Of a stretch of DNA of 64,000 nucleotides, positions 28,399 through 36,273 are shown one piece after another. Numbering within the stretch: position 1 is the stretch's first letter; each line of letters starts with the position of its first letter. Under the pieces are notes generated by a model. That model made no database searches, had not been told where the DNA came from, and saw only the letters and a list, made by a program, of their open reading frames with translations. The stretch lies in assembly GCA_016722375.1 (NCBI GenBank), contig JADKJG010000006.1:310001-374000 (forward strand). The letters are read 5' to 3'. This stretch comes from Bacteroidota bacterium. Lineage in GTDB: Bacteria > Bacteroidota > Bacteroidia > Chitinophagales > LD1. Made by a program: the position numbers and the translations under genes.

Positions 28399-29321
28399 TA
28401 GACCTCTTCGGAAAATCATTTAATAGAAAGATTTAAGAACGCGGCGATTAAATTAAATCGTAGGGAGAATCGCCTTCTTCGGTTTCTGTATTTTTCAGCT
28501 AGTATTCTAAAGATTTTGAGTTCGCGAATGATATTTTCAATAGCTACCCGGCTGGATGATATCTGTTGATTCTGTTTTTTGTCAGTTTTCGCCAACGGGT
28601 TTTTTTTACTGCGTTTTTTAGGTAATTCGGCGTTGTTGTGTAGCTTCTGTATCCCCTGATATCCTGTGTCCGTCTGTGTTTTGATAGCAGGATGTATCGT
28701 TGTTCTGCTTTGCTTGAAGAGATTAAGATCATGTCTTCTTCCTTTGGAGAAGGCGGTTGCAATGATTTTTCTAGTTTTCTTTTCCGCGATTACTTGTGTT
28801 TTAAGGGTGTGTTTTTTTTTCTTTCCTGAATAGTATTGCCGCTGTTTTTTTTCGGTCGTTCTATTGGGGTTTCCGAAACATCTATGAGCACAACCTCTAT
28901 CTCTGAATCGGATTGCAGCAACTGCCTCTTCCCTGGCAAATGGAATCGTTTATCTGCTATAAGTATGCGCTCCATAGCTTGTACAATTTCGCAAACCCGA
29001 CTCTCGCTCATCCCAATATGTTCGTAGGTCCGGTATTCCCGGTAATACATCAGCATCACCAATAACTTATCTTCTAAACCCAGTTTGGGTGGCTTGCCGC
29101 GCGTAGGATGCTTTCGATGCTTCTGTTGGTGCGCCATCACAGATTGTCTCATCTCCTGAAACACCGCTTTGCTTACCCCAGTTAGCCGCTTAAACCTTTT
29201 GTCGGGTAAGTCTTGTATTTGTTTCCAAAACATGGATACAAATGTCCTTACTTGCTACTAAACTATTACCCTATGTTTTATACCCTTTTGTGTGGTTTGT
29301 ACTATTTTCCGAAGAAGTCTA
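28399..29321 (-). mobile_element. IS5-family insertion sequence, 923 bp
   Basis: Terminal inverted repeats of 18 bp: TAGACCTCTTCGGAAAAT at 28399-28416 and its complement with one mismatch at 29304-29321. They enclose a single DDE transposase on the minus strand whose stop codon overlaps the left repeat. Size and layout fit the small IS427-like branch of the IS5 family. I could not define a clear target-site duplication. Confidence 0.85.
28416..29233 (-). CDS. IS5-type transposase, split by a -1 frame change at an A8 run
   Basis: The first frame (29233 down to about 28850) carries the N-terminal helix-turn-helix region (MFWKQIQDLPDKRFKRLTG, then YYREYRTYEHIGMSESRVCE) and the first catalytic Asp (VLIDVSETPIERP). 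The second frame carries KKQRQYYSGKKKKHTLKTQ, the DTGYQG Asp motif and the Glu-containing RVAIENIIREFKIFRI block. The frames join at the minus-strand A8 run, 28845-28852. Total length is one base short of a multiple of three. Programmed -1 frameshifting is known in IS427-type elements, so this may be normal expression. A lost A is the alternative. Confidence 0.85.
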
Positions 29322-29423
29322 ATAAACAAATGGCGTTTTGTAGAATTACCCTCTATTTGCCACCAATTCCGTCCTTTTACCCGAATATTTGATTGTTTAC
29401 AAACAAGACTTGTATCATACGCG

Positions 29424-29654
29424 AAGAAAAGCAGCTACTTTTCTAAGAAAAGTACCTACTTCACAAAGAAAAGGAGCTGCTTTACAAAGAAAAGTACCTA
29501 CTTCTCGAAGAAAAGTAGCTGCTCCACAAAGAAAAGTATCTACTTCTCAAAGAAAAGGAGCCACTTTACAAAGAAAAGTACCTACTTCACAAAGAAAAGT
29601 AGCTAACCCACAGAGAAAAGTACCTACCTCACCAAGAAAAGGAGCCACTTTGTT
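29424..29654. repeat. 21-bp tandem array, 11 units
   Basis: Eleven head-to-tail 21-nt units at 29424, 29445, 29466 and so on to 29654. Each begins AAGAAAAG (unit 10 begins GAGAAAAG), followed by a dyad-like core such as TACCTACTT, GAGCTGCTTT or TAGCTGCT, then CACA/CTCA. Cores alternate: even units carry GTACCTACTT or GTATCTACTT, odd units carry an AGC(T/C) core, giving a 42-bp higher-order period. Open frames across it would encode heptad peptides (QRKVPTS or FTKKSTY types), but two frames are open at once with no start context or known family, so I treat it as non-coding. The 29322-29739 gap holds nothing else I can name. Confidence 0.85.
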
Positions 29655-29739
29655 TTGGATGGCGCTTAGTTTTCAAAAACAATAACAGAACGAACGGCAC
29701 CATTCAACAACTCGCATTATGGTTGTTGGTGAGGTTCAT

Positions 29740-29832
29740 TAGACCTCTTCTGAAAATCATCCATTTGGCTCCCTTTGGAGGGTGTGTAAGAGGGAGATCA
29801 TTAAAACAAATCTGATTTTCCGTAGAGGTCTA
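29740..29832. mobile_element. 93-bp mini-element with IS5-type ends
   Basis: An 18-bp terminal repeat at 29740-29757 (TAGACCTCTTCTGAAAAT) and its inverted partner at 29815-29832 each differ by one base from the left end of the neighbouring IS. No coding capacity. This looks like a non-autonomous derivative that the nearby transposase could mobilise. Confidence 0.7.
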
Positions 29833-29891
29833 TTATATTTATTTTTCAATGGAGGAATTAACCGTTGGTAACAATAAACAAATTTAAAGAG

Positions 29892-30014
29892 ATGAATTGG
29901 ATTGTTTTAATTATTGCAGGTCTGTTTGAAGCCTCCTTTGCTTTTTGTTTGGGAAAAGCAAAAGAAGCAACAGGAACCGAAATGTATTTGTGGTACGCAG
30001 GTTTACACGCGTAA
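29892..30014 (+). pseudogene. Truncated small multidrug resistance (SMR) transporter
   Basis: 40 codons starting MNWIVLIIAGLFEASFAF, the first transmembrane helix of the SugE/EmrE family with its membrane-embedded Glu (LFE, residue 13). This continues through GKAKEATGTEMYLWYAG, the family's loop and start of helix 2. The frame then ends (LHA, stop) where about 65 more residues and three helices are expected. The break lies 15 nt before the end of the first island gene, so it marks a recombination junction. Confidence 0.8.
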
Positions 30015-30028
30015 CGTTACAAAATTTG

Positions 30029-32026
30029 TTACTTACCTTGATATTCTACCGGTTTACCAATAGAAGTTAAACCCAATAGCGCATCGGCCGATGAAAATAT
30101 TTCCCTCAAATGTTTTAGCTCCGATTCGCATCCAGCGGCTTCGTCAATCAGTTTATCCGCAACATTAATAGCCAAAGGAGCTTTGCGTTTAATGGTAGAG
30201 AATATTTTTTCAGCTTCCTCATTCTTCAACCCATTGATTATAAATTGATGAGATAATAATCTGCTAACAGAGTTTTCTTCAAAGAAGTGTTGAATACTAT
30301 TCCATTTTTCATTTAACTTAAATTCGTTCTTTATCGAAATGTCCTTCTCCCCCGTAAATAATTCAAACATTTCTTCAATACCTATAATGCCATCTACCAA
30401 ACCAATTTCCACGGCATCTTTAGAACTCAACATCTTACCAGTGTGTATCAAATATTTACTCAGCGCTTTACCTATCTTTTTTATACTTCGTTACGTTCCG
30501 CCTAAACCGGGGTAAATGCCAATGCCGGTTTCAGGAAAACCCATTTGGCACTTTGGCAAAGCAAGAATTACATCAGCACACAATGCTAATTCTAACCCTC
30601 CGCCTAAAACAAACCCATTCAATACCACCACTACTCTTTTCTTTGATTCATCAATTTTTGAAAAAACTTTTTGTCCATAGGCAGAGAAAGATTCAATATT
30701 ATCAATCCTATGTGCCTTAATATTTTTTATAAAGAATTTTATATCAGCACCCGCAACAAACGCTTTGCCTGAACCGGTGATGAAAATAACTTCAATAGCC
30801 GTATCATTATCAGCCTCGGTAAACCTTCTCTCTAATTGACCCATCACGTCTTCGTTCAGCGCGTTCAAATCTTCCGGTCGGCTCATAGTAATAACCGCTA
30901 TGTTGTTTTGCTTTTGAAGAGTTACATATTTCATCTTCCAGAAATCGCAACCAACAGATGTGGGGACGGAGGTTTGATATAAATCCGAAACTTGTTTTAT
31001 CAAATATCTTACTTCATTTTCTCCGTACTGCAACATCATTTCCACAGGTCCTTTTTCCCATTGCAAGCCAATTCTGGCTCCTCGATTGATTGCAGTTGCG
31101 GTACAAACATTTTCATCTAATAACTGAGTGCAAACGAGAAATACAACACCCAGCATACGCTGGCTAATTATTTTTTGAACATTCTCATCCGTACAAATTT
31201 CTTCCTCTAGATTCCATGTTTGATTTGCTTCTGCCTGTTGTTTTAGTCGTTCGGAGGTTTTGTAAAACCTACCGAATACTTCTAAGGTCTTTTGCGAATG
31301 ATAAGCTACCGGAACACCAGTGGCATTCATTAACGCAAATGGACCCATTCCTATGCCAAAAGTTTTCATGCATACCTCATCTATAGTCGAGATGTTTGAA
31401 ACAGCCTCTTCCAGCAACCTTACTGCTTCGTTCAGCCATGGAACAAAATACCGGTTCACCACAAAACCATAAGTATCAATACAGGTAATGGCATCTTTGC
31501 CCGATTGCGCACAAAATATTTTCGTCCTTTCAATAATTTCAGAGGAAGTTTTATCTCCGGGAATAATTTCCACTAACCGGTTTTTAGCCGCGTGATAGAA
31601 ATAATGCAGACCGATAAACCGTTCAGGATGTACAACTGATTGGGCCAATTCATTTACTGAAAACGAAGAGGTATTGGTAGCAAGAATAACATCTGATGGT
31701 ACCAATTTGCTTAGTTGCTGAAACAAGTCAATTTTTGCCTGAAAGTTTTCAAAGATTGCTTCCACAATCAAATCACAACTCTGTAAGTCCGTTAAGTTGT
31801 CGGTCACTGAAATATTTGCTAAGCAATCTTTCACTTGCGTATCGGTAAAAACATTTTTTGACACACCATCATCTAGCATATTGCTGATATTGCTTATCCC
31901 TTTTTCAACAAATCGCATTTCGCGGTCGGCAAGAATTACTCTAAAGTTTTCCTGTGCAAATTTTTGGGCTAGTGCCGCACCCATTGTGCCGGCTCCTACC
32001 ACCCCAACTGTTTTTATGATTTTCAT
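30029..32026 (-). CDS. Fused 3-hydroxyacyl-CoA dehydrogenase / enoyl-CoA hydratase with an in-frame stop
   Basis: 665 codons from the ATG at 32024-32026. The N-terminal half (about 1-300) is an NAD-dependent 3-hydroxyacyl-CoA dehydrogenase: GAGTMGAA near residue 8, ATNTSS, and the catalytic-His block GLHYFYHAAKNRLVEI. The C-terminal half is a crotonase domain: AFVAGADIKFF and LGGGLELALCADV oxyanion-hole segments and FPETGIGIYPGLGG. The domain order is opposite to FadB. A TAA at 30491-30493 interrupts GGT-stop-RS exactly where crotonases have GGTQR, and the frame is otherwise continuous (IGKALSKYLIHTGKML ...). A CAA-to-TAA change explains it. It probably oxidises the 3-hydroxypimeloyl-CoA formed after ring opening. 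Last gene of the bcr operon. Confidence 0.85.
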
Positions 32027-32048
32027 AATTCTATTGGTTCCTTCTGTT

Positions 32049-32822
32049 TTAGCAGTCCTGCCACACGGCTTGTCTTTTTTCAATAAAGGAGGCAATTCCT
32101 TCATTCGCATCTTTCGTATTCATTAGGTTGGTCACATACATCTGTTCGAGCATCGGCAGAAAGTTGCTGAGTACATGATTAAACTTGGCTCGCGATGCTT
32201 TCACTCCATACCTAAGTGAGGAGGCACTTCTTGTCAGAATATATTTTTCAATAAAAGAACTTACCCCAAATTCTAACGTGGCTTTGTCTTCATACACGTC
32301 ATTCACTAAACCGATAGTCTTTGCTTCCTCTGCAGAGATGGTCTTCCCCGTGAGCAGCAATTCCTCAGCTTTTGCCAAGCCAATTTTTTCAGGAAGTATA
32401 ATGGATGCCGGAGGTGGAAAGACTCCTAACACAATTTCGGGCTGACCGAATTTTGCCGTTTTATCCGCAAATAAGAAATTACACATAATGGCAAGTTCCA
32501 TCCCCCCTCCCAAACACTGTCCAGTAATTTTTGCGAGTGTAGGAATGGATAAATCACGCAGTGTGAGAAATAACTGATGAAAGGATTTGAGCATTGTCGC
32601 AGCCATCTCTTTCTGATGCTCCTCTACGCTAGCTCCAAATGAAAAATGCTTTCCTTCTCCCTCGAAGGTGATAAGCTTAATTTCCTTCTTTTCTTTTAGG
32701 TTATTCAGGGTTTGCTGCAATTCTTCCATCATTAGATAGTCGAGCACGTTTCCTTTGCCATCATCTAGAATAATTTGAGCAATAGAATTTCCATGGGTGT
32801 AATTGACTTTTAATTTTCCCAT
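32049..32822 (-). CDS. dch: Cyclohexa-1,5-diene-1-carbonyl-CoA hydratase
   Basis: 257-residue crotonase-fold protein. The first oxyanion segment is FSFGASVEEH and the second is GQCLGGGMELAIMC, followed by KFGQPEIVLGVFPPPAS. The ASVEEH/GVFPPPA combination resembles dienoyl-CoA hydratases (Dch/BamR/BadK group) rather than ordinary crotonases. It would add water to the product of benzoyl-CoA reductase, giving 6-hydroxycyclohex-1-ene-1-carbonyl-CoA. Its start overlaps the end of the ring hydrolase gene by 13 nt. Assignment combines motif resemblance with operon context; exact substrate is inferred. Confidence 0.82.
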   Translation of the reverse strand: MGKLKVNYTHGNSIAQIILDDGKGNVLDYLMMEELQQTLNNLKEKKEIKLITFEGEGKHFSFGASVEEHQKEMAATMLKSFHQLFLTLRDLSIPTLAKITGQCLGGGMELAIMCNFLFADKTAKFGQPEIVLGVFPPPASIILPEKIGLAKAEELLLTGKTISAEEAKTIGLVNDVYEDKATLEFGVSSFIEKYILTRSASSLRYGVKASRAKFNHVLSNFLPMLEQMYVTNLMNTKDANEGIASFIEKRQAVWQDC

Positions 32823-33931
32823 GATATTGATTTAGATAGTTTTTTTTGAAACTGAGGTGAAATGCTTTGGTGTAATTCTTCATTCCATTCATGCCCTTCA
32901 GCAAGCAGCTGCCGCAGTTTAATGAAATCTATTTCGCGATTATCTTTTGGCCCATCGTTAAAAGCACGAAACCCGGCCTTGGCTTCACTAAGCATGTTTA
33001 GCGCTAACCATTCGCGACTGCTCTCCTTATTTTTATCCCAATGCTCTAATTTGAACTTGCGCACTTCGCTAATGGTTTTGTTCATGCAGTTAGGAAAAGT
33101 GTGCAACAATTTTACAATCAGATTATTGACTGTCTCATCCAACATACTCAAATCTGTTTCAGCTTTTGCTACTACCCCTTTTGCCTTCGCCAAGGCTTCT
33201 CCGGTTTTCATTGAGCCAAAAATTATTCTTCCATATTCATCCATCATATTCTCTATATTCACTAATGGATTTGCAATAAATTTTCCATCCACTTTCAGCA
33301 CAGGCGCTATGTCCGTAATAACTCCATAATAATATGCCTGATGAGCTGTCCACGGTTCACACAAGGTCAACGACATCATTGCCCGCTCTACCCCGACAAA
33401 CAAAGGAAGGAAATCAGTAGCGCCTCCGATAGGGGCACTGCCATGTTTTGGTCCTGCCTGACCAAAACGAGCCATATCGCTCGCAACACTAAAATCACAA
33501 GCCATTCCAATTTCCTGTCCGCCACCAATTCGCATCCCATTCACGCGACAGATTACCGGTTTTTCACAAAGGAAAATCGAAGAAACCATATCATTGAACA
33601 AACGCATGTATTGTGAGTATTCTTGAGGGTTTCCTGAATAGTATTCTGCATATTCCTTGGTATTGCCGCCGGTGCAAAATGCTTTATCTCCTACTGCAGT
33701 AAATACAACGGCTACCACGCTTCGATCATTTGATGCCTGTCGGAAGGCGAGAATTACTTCCTTCACAGCCGCTGTTGTGTATGAATTGAATTGCATAGGA
33801 TTATTGAGAATTATCCATGCGTTATACAAGCCTTCTATCTGAGAACCACCTTTATTCAAGCATGGACGTTTTTCGAAAAGGATTTCCTTGAATTTTATAT
33901 CTACTAGATTGTGGTTGAGGAGATCATTCAT
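32810..33931 (-). CDS. oah: 6-Oxocyclohex-1-ene-1-carbonyl-CoA hydrolase (ring-opening)
   Basis: 373 residues, the usual length of Oah/BamA. Family-specific blocks are plain: AFCTGGNTKEYAEYYSGNP, QYMRLFNDMVSSI, CEKPVICRVNGMRIGGGQE, FGQAGPKHGSAPIGGATDF and LKVDGKFIANPLV. These are the segments used as markers of anaerobic aromatic degraders. The enzyme hydrates and hydrolytically cleaves the C-C bond of the 6-oxo-enoyl-CoA to 3-hydroxypimeloyl-CoA. It lies between had and dch in the operon. Confidence 0.95.
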   Translation of the reverse strand: MNDLLNHNLVDIKFKEILFEKRPCLNKGGSQIEGLYNAWIILNNPMQFNSYTTAAVKEVILAFRQASNDRSVVAVVFTAVGDKAFCTGGNTKEYAEYYSGNPQEYSQYMRLFNDMVSSIFLCEKPVICRVNGMRIGGGQEIGMACDFSVASDMARFGQAGPKHGSAPIGGATDFLPLFVGVERAMMSLTLCEPWTAHQAYYYGVITDIAPVLKVDGKFIANPLVNIENMMDEYGRIIFGSMKTGEALAKAKGVVAKAETDLSMLDETVNNLIVKLLHTFPNCMNKTISEVRKFKLEHWDKNKESSREWLALNMLSEAKAGFRAFNDGPKDNREIDFIKLRQLLAEGHEWNEELHQSISPQFQKKLSKSISWEN

Positions 33932-33942
33932 AAAACGGCTAT

Positions 33943-35007
33943 TTAATTTTTGAAATCAGGTATAAGTACTGGACGTTTCATGTATTTGTGTTCCAGTGCA
34001 TTTCTAAAAACCTCATTAATTTTTGACATTGGAAATGTTTCGACAAATTGATCAATTTTCAACTGGTCGTTCATAACCAATTTCACTACTTCGCTATACA
34101 ATTCGGGTTTGCAACCCCAAGTGCCGATCATTGTTGCATCAAACGCCATTAAGTTGCTAAGTCGCACTTCGACTTTATCCATCGTAAAGCCAACAATAGA
34201 AAGAGTAGAGGCAAAAGTGATTAAACTAAATGCTAATTCCTGCCCTGCCTTGGTCCCAGACATTTCAAATATTTTCCAGCACACCGGAGAGGCTTTTAAT
34301 ACTTTTGAAATTGATTTTATCTGTTCCTTAACGGCTTTAGAATCCAATCCCTCTATATTAAGTGTTGCATCAACTCCGTGTTGCTTAGCAATCGAAAGTT
34401 TCTTATCGTTTACGTCTAGTGCTATAACTTTTGCACCAAATATTTTTGCAATTTGGGCTCCATAGATACCAACGCCTCCAACGCCAATCACTATGGCTAA
34501 ATCACCCGGCTCGATTCCAGCTTTTTTTACTACCTGATAAGGGGTGGATACGGCATCGGCAATAACAGAAAGTTGATGTAAAGAATACTTTTTTAACACC
34601 TTGTCTGGAACGCGACATAGATATTTCGATGGCACCACTACATGTGAAGCAAACCCTCCATCAAAATCATTACCAGGCATCACTTGGTTACGACAAGTAT
34701 TGCTACGTCCTCTTTTACATAATTCGCATTCGCCACATGGAAGTACAGCAGGAATTATTACATTTTTATTCAACCACTCTTGTGGACCTTCTACCACGAC
34801 CCCGCTAATTTCATGTCCAAGAGTAAGAGGTAAAGTATGTCGCGTTTGCACACCATAATGCCAAAAGCTTAGATCGGTGTGGCATACTCCGCAGCCGGCT
34901 ACTTTTACCATCGCTTCTCCATAGTTTATTTCTGGAAGTGGTTGTTCAATCAACCTGAACTCTTTATCAAGCTCAACCATTTGCCATTGATACATTTTAT
35001 TGCTCAT
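33943..35007 (-). CDS. had: 6-Hydroxycyclohex-1-ene-1-carbonyl-CoA dehydrogenase
   Basis: 354-residue zinc-dependent alcohol dehydrogenase. Catalytic Zn ligands lie in GCGVCHTDLSFW (Cys42) and LGHEISG. The structural-Zn loop is CGECELCKRGRSNTC, and the NAD fold is GVGGVGIYGAQIA. The FWHYGVQTRHTLPLTLGHE stretch resembles Had enzymes of benzoate pathways. It would oxidise the hydratase product to the 6-oxo compound, the substrate of the adjacent ring hydrolase. Confidence 0.88.
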   Translation of the reverse strand: MSNKMYQWQMVELDKEFRLIEQPLPEINYGEAMVKVAGCGVCHTDLSFWHYGVQTRHTLPLTLGHEISGVVVEGPQEWLNKNVIIPAVLPCGECELCKRGRSNTCRNQVMPGNDFDGGFASHVVVPSKYLCRVPDKVLKKYSLHQLSVIADAVSTPYQVVKKAGIEPGDLAIVIGVGGVGIYGAQIAKIFGAKVIALDVNDKKLSIAKQHGVDATLNIEGLDSKAVKEQIKSISKVLKASPVCWKIFEMSGTKAGQELAFSLITFASTLSIVGFTMDKVEVRLSNLMAFDATMIGTWGCKPELYSEVVKLVMNDQLKIDQFVETFPMSKINEVFRNALEHKYMKRPVLIPDFKN

Positions 35008-35011
35008 GGTA

Positions 35012-36271
35012 TTATTGATTTAAGTTTTCAAACAAAATTGCGTTACCCTGTCCACCACCAATGCAAGCTGATGCAATTCCGTATTTCACCTTTCTCAAAT
35101 TCATTTCACGTGAAAGTGTAAGTGATAATCTTATTCCACTGGCTGCCAGAGGATGACCGAAGGCAATAGCTCCTCCGTTTACATTGCAGGTGTTTCTATC
35201 TAATCCCAATTCGCGCTCGCAAGCAATAAACTGAGCCGCGAATGCTTCGTTGATTTCAAACAGTCCAATATCAGATACCCTCAATCCGGTTAATTCCAAC
35301 AGCAAACGAATGGCCGGTACCGGCCCTAAGCCCATTAATTTCGGATCAACACCGCAACTTGCGGAGGCCAGCACCTTAGTAAGCGGCTTAAGATTTTTAC
35401 TAGTTATGAAATTCTTGTTAGCGACAATTACTGAAGCCGCTCCATCTACAATGCCGCTGGAGTTAGCCGCCGTTTGCACGCCTTCTTTTTCAAATGCGGG
35501 AGCAAGTTTCCCCATCTCTTCTAAAGTAGAAGCACGAATGTTTTCATCAGCAATAAAATCGGTTACCTTTCTCGGAAGGAATACTTTACGCGGTTTCAAT
35601 TCTTCCATTTCAAACACGGTGGAATTAAGGGGGATGATTTCTTCTGTAAAAAACTTTTTCTGCGTTGCAGTAACGGCGCGATCAACCGAAAGTTTCCCAA
35701 ATTCATCAGTGTCGTTGCGCGTAATTTTGTATTGACGCGCAATGTTTTCAGCAGTACATCCCATCGGCACAGCTGCTGTGTCGTTTAATGCTTCCCACAA
35801 GAAATCTTTGAATTCAATTTTGCCCAGTGCATAGCCCATACGATTTCCGTAGCTGACTGTAGGGGCCAGTGACATATTCTCCGTTCCTCCACATAAAGCC
35901 ACTGCTGCCTTGCCGAGAGAAATCTGATCTGCACCGGCTGTGATGGTTTCAAATCCTGAGCCACAGATACGTTGCAACATCACAGCCGGAACTCCTTGCG
36001 GAATTCCGGAATACAAACCAATATGGCGGGGAAGAAAATAGGTGTCGCAAGAACTTTGCCCGATGTTTGCCATCATGATTTGGTCAATATCTGCCGGAGC
36101 AATTCTTGATTTTTCGATAGCAGCACGGCTAGCAAAAATTCCTAAGTCAGTGGGAGAAATGCGGGCAAGAGTACCACAGAATTTCCCAAAAGCAGTACGC
36201 GCACCATTCACCAAATAAATGTCATCGTACACAATTCCAAATCCTTTTTCCTTATCGTGGTATGCTTTCAT
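35012..36271 (-). CDS. Thiolase (acetyl-CoA acyltransferase)
   Basis: 419 residues. The nucleophilic Cys103 is in RICGSGFE, the His in GGAIAFGHPLAASG, and the second Cys in ASACIGGGQGNA. It has an N-terminal extension of about 15 residues compared with common thiolases. In this operon it would cleave the 3-oxoacyl-CoA formed by beta-oxidation of the ring-opening product, releasing acetyl-CoA and probably glutaryl-CoA. Acyl specificity cannot be read from sequence. It lies 2 nt from the gene upstream. Confidence 0.9.
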   Translation of the reverse strand: MKAYHDKEKGFGIVYDDIYLVNGARTAFGKFCGTLARISPTDLGIFASRAAIEKSRIAPADIDQIMMANIGQSSCDTYFLPRHIGLYSGIPQGVPAVMLQRICGSGFETITAGADQISLGKAAVALCGGTENMSLAPTVSYGNRMGYALGKIEFKDFLWEALNDTAAVPMGCTAENIARQYKITRNDTDEFGKLSVDRAVTATQKKFFTEEIIPLNSTVFEMEELKPRKVFLPRKVTDFIADENIRASTLEEMGKLAPAFEKEGVQTAANSSGIVDGAASVIVANKNFITSKNLKPLTKVLASASCGVDPKLMGLGPVPAIRLLLELTGLRVSDIGLFEINEAFAAQFIACERELGLDRNTCNVNGGAIAFGHPLAASGIRLSLTLSREMNLRKVKYGIASACIGGGQGNAILFENLNQ

Positions 36272-36273
36272 TT

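Noticed and set aside
29424..29654. CRISPR array
   Set aside because: The 21-nt units are contiguous and have no unique spacers between them; no cas genes are nearby.
29292..29685. Heptad-repeat protein coded by the 21-bp array
   Set aside because: Two overlapping frames are open at the same time simply because the unit length is a multiple of three and lacks stops; neither has a known family, a convincing start or a leader.
30491..30493. Stop-codon reassignment or programmed readthrough
   Set aside because: TAA is used as a normal terminator by many genes in the window, and no other conserved frame has an internal TAA. A point mutation is simpler.
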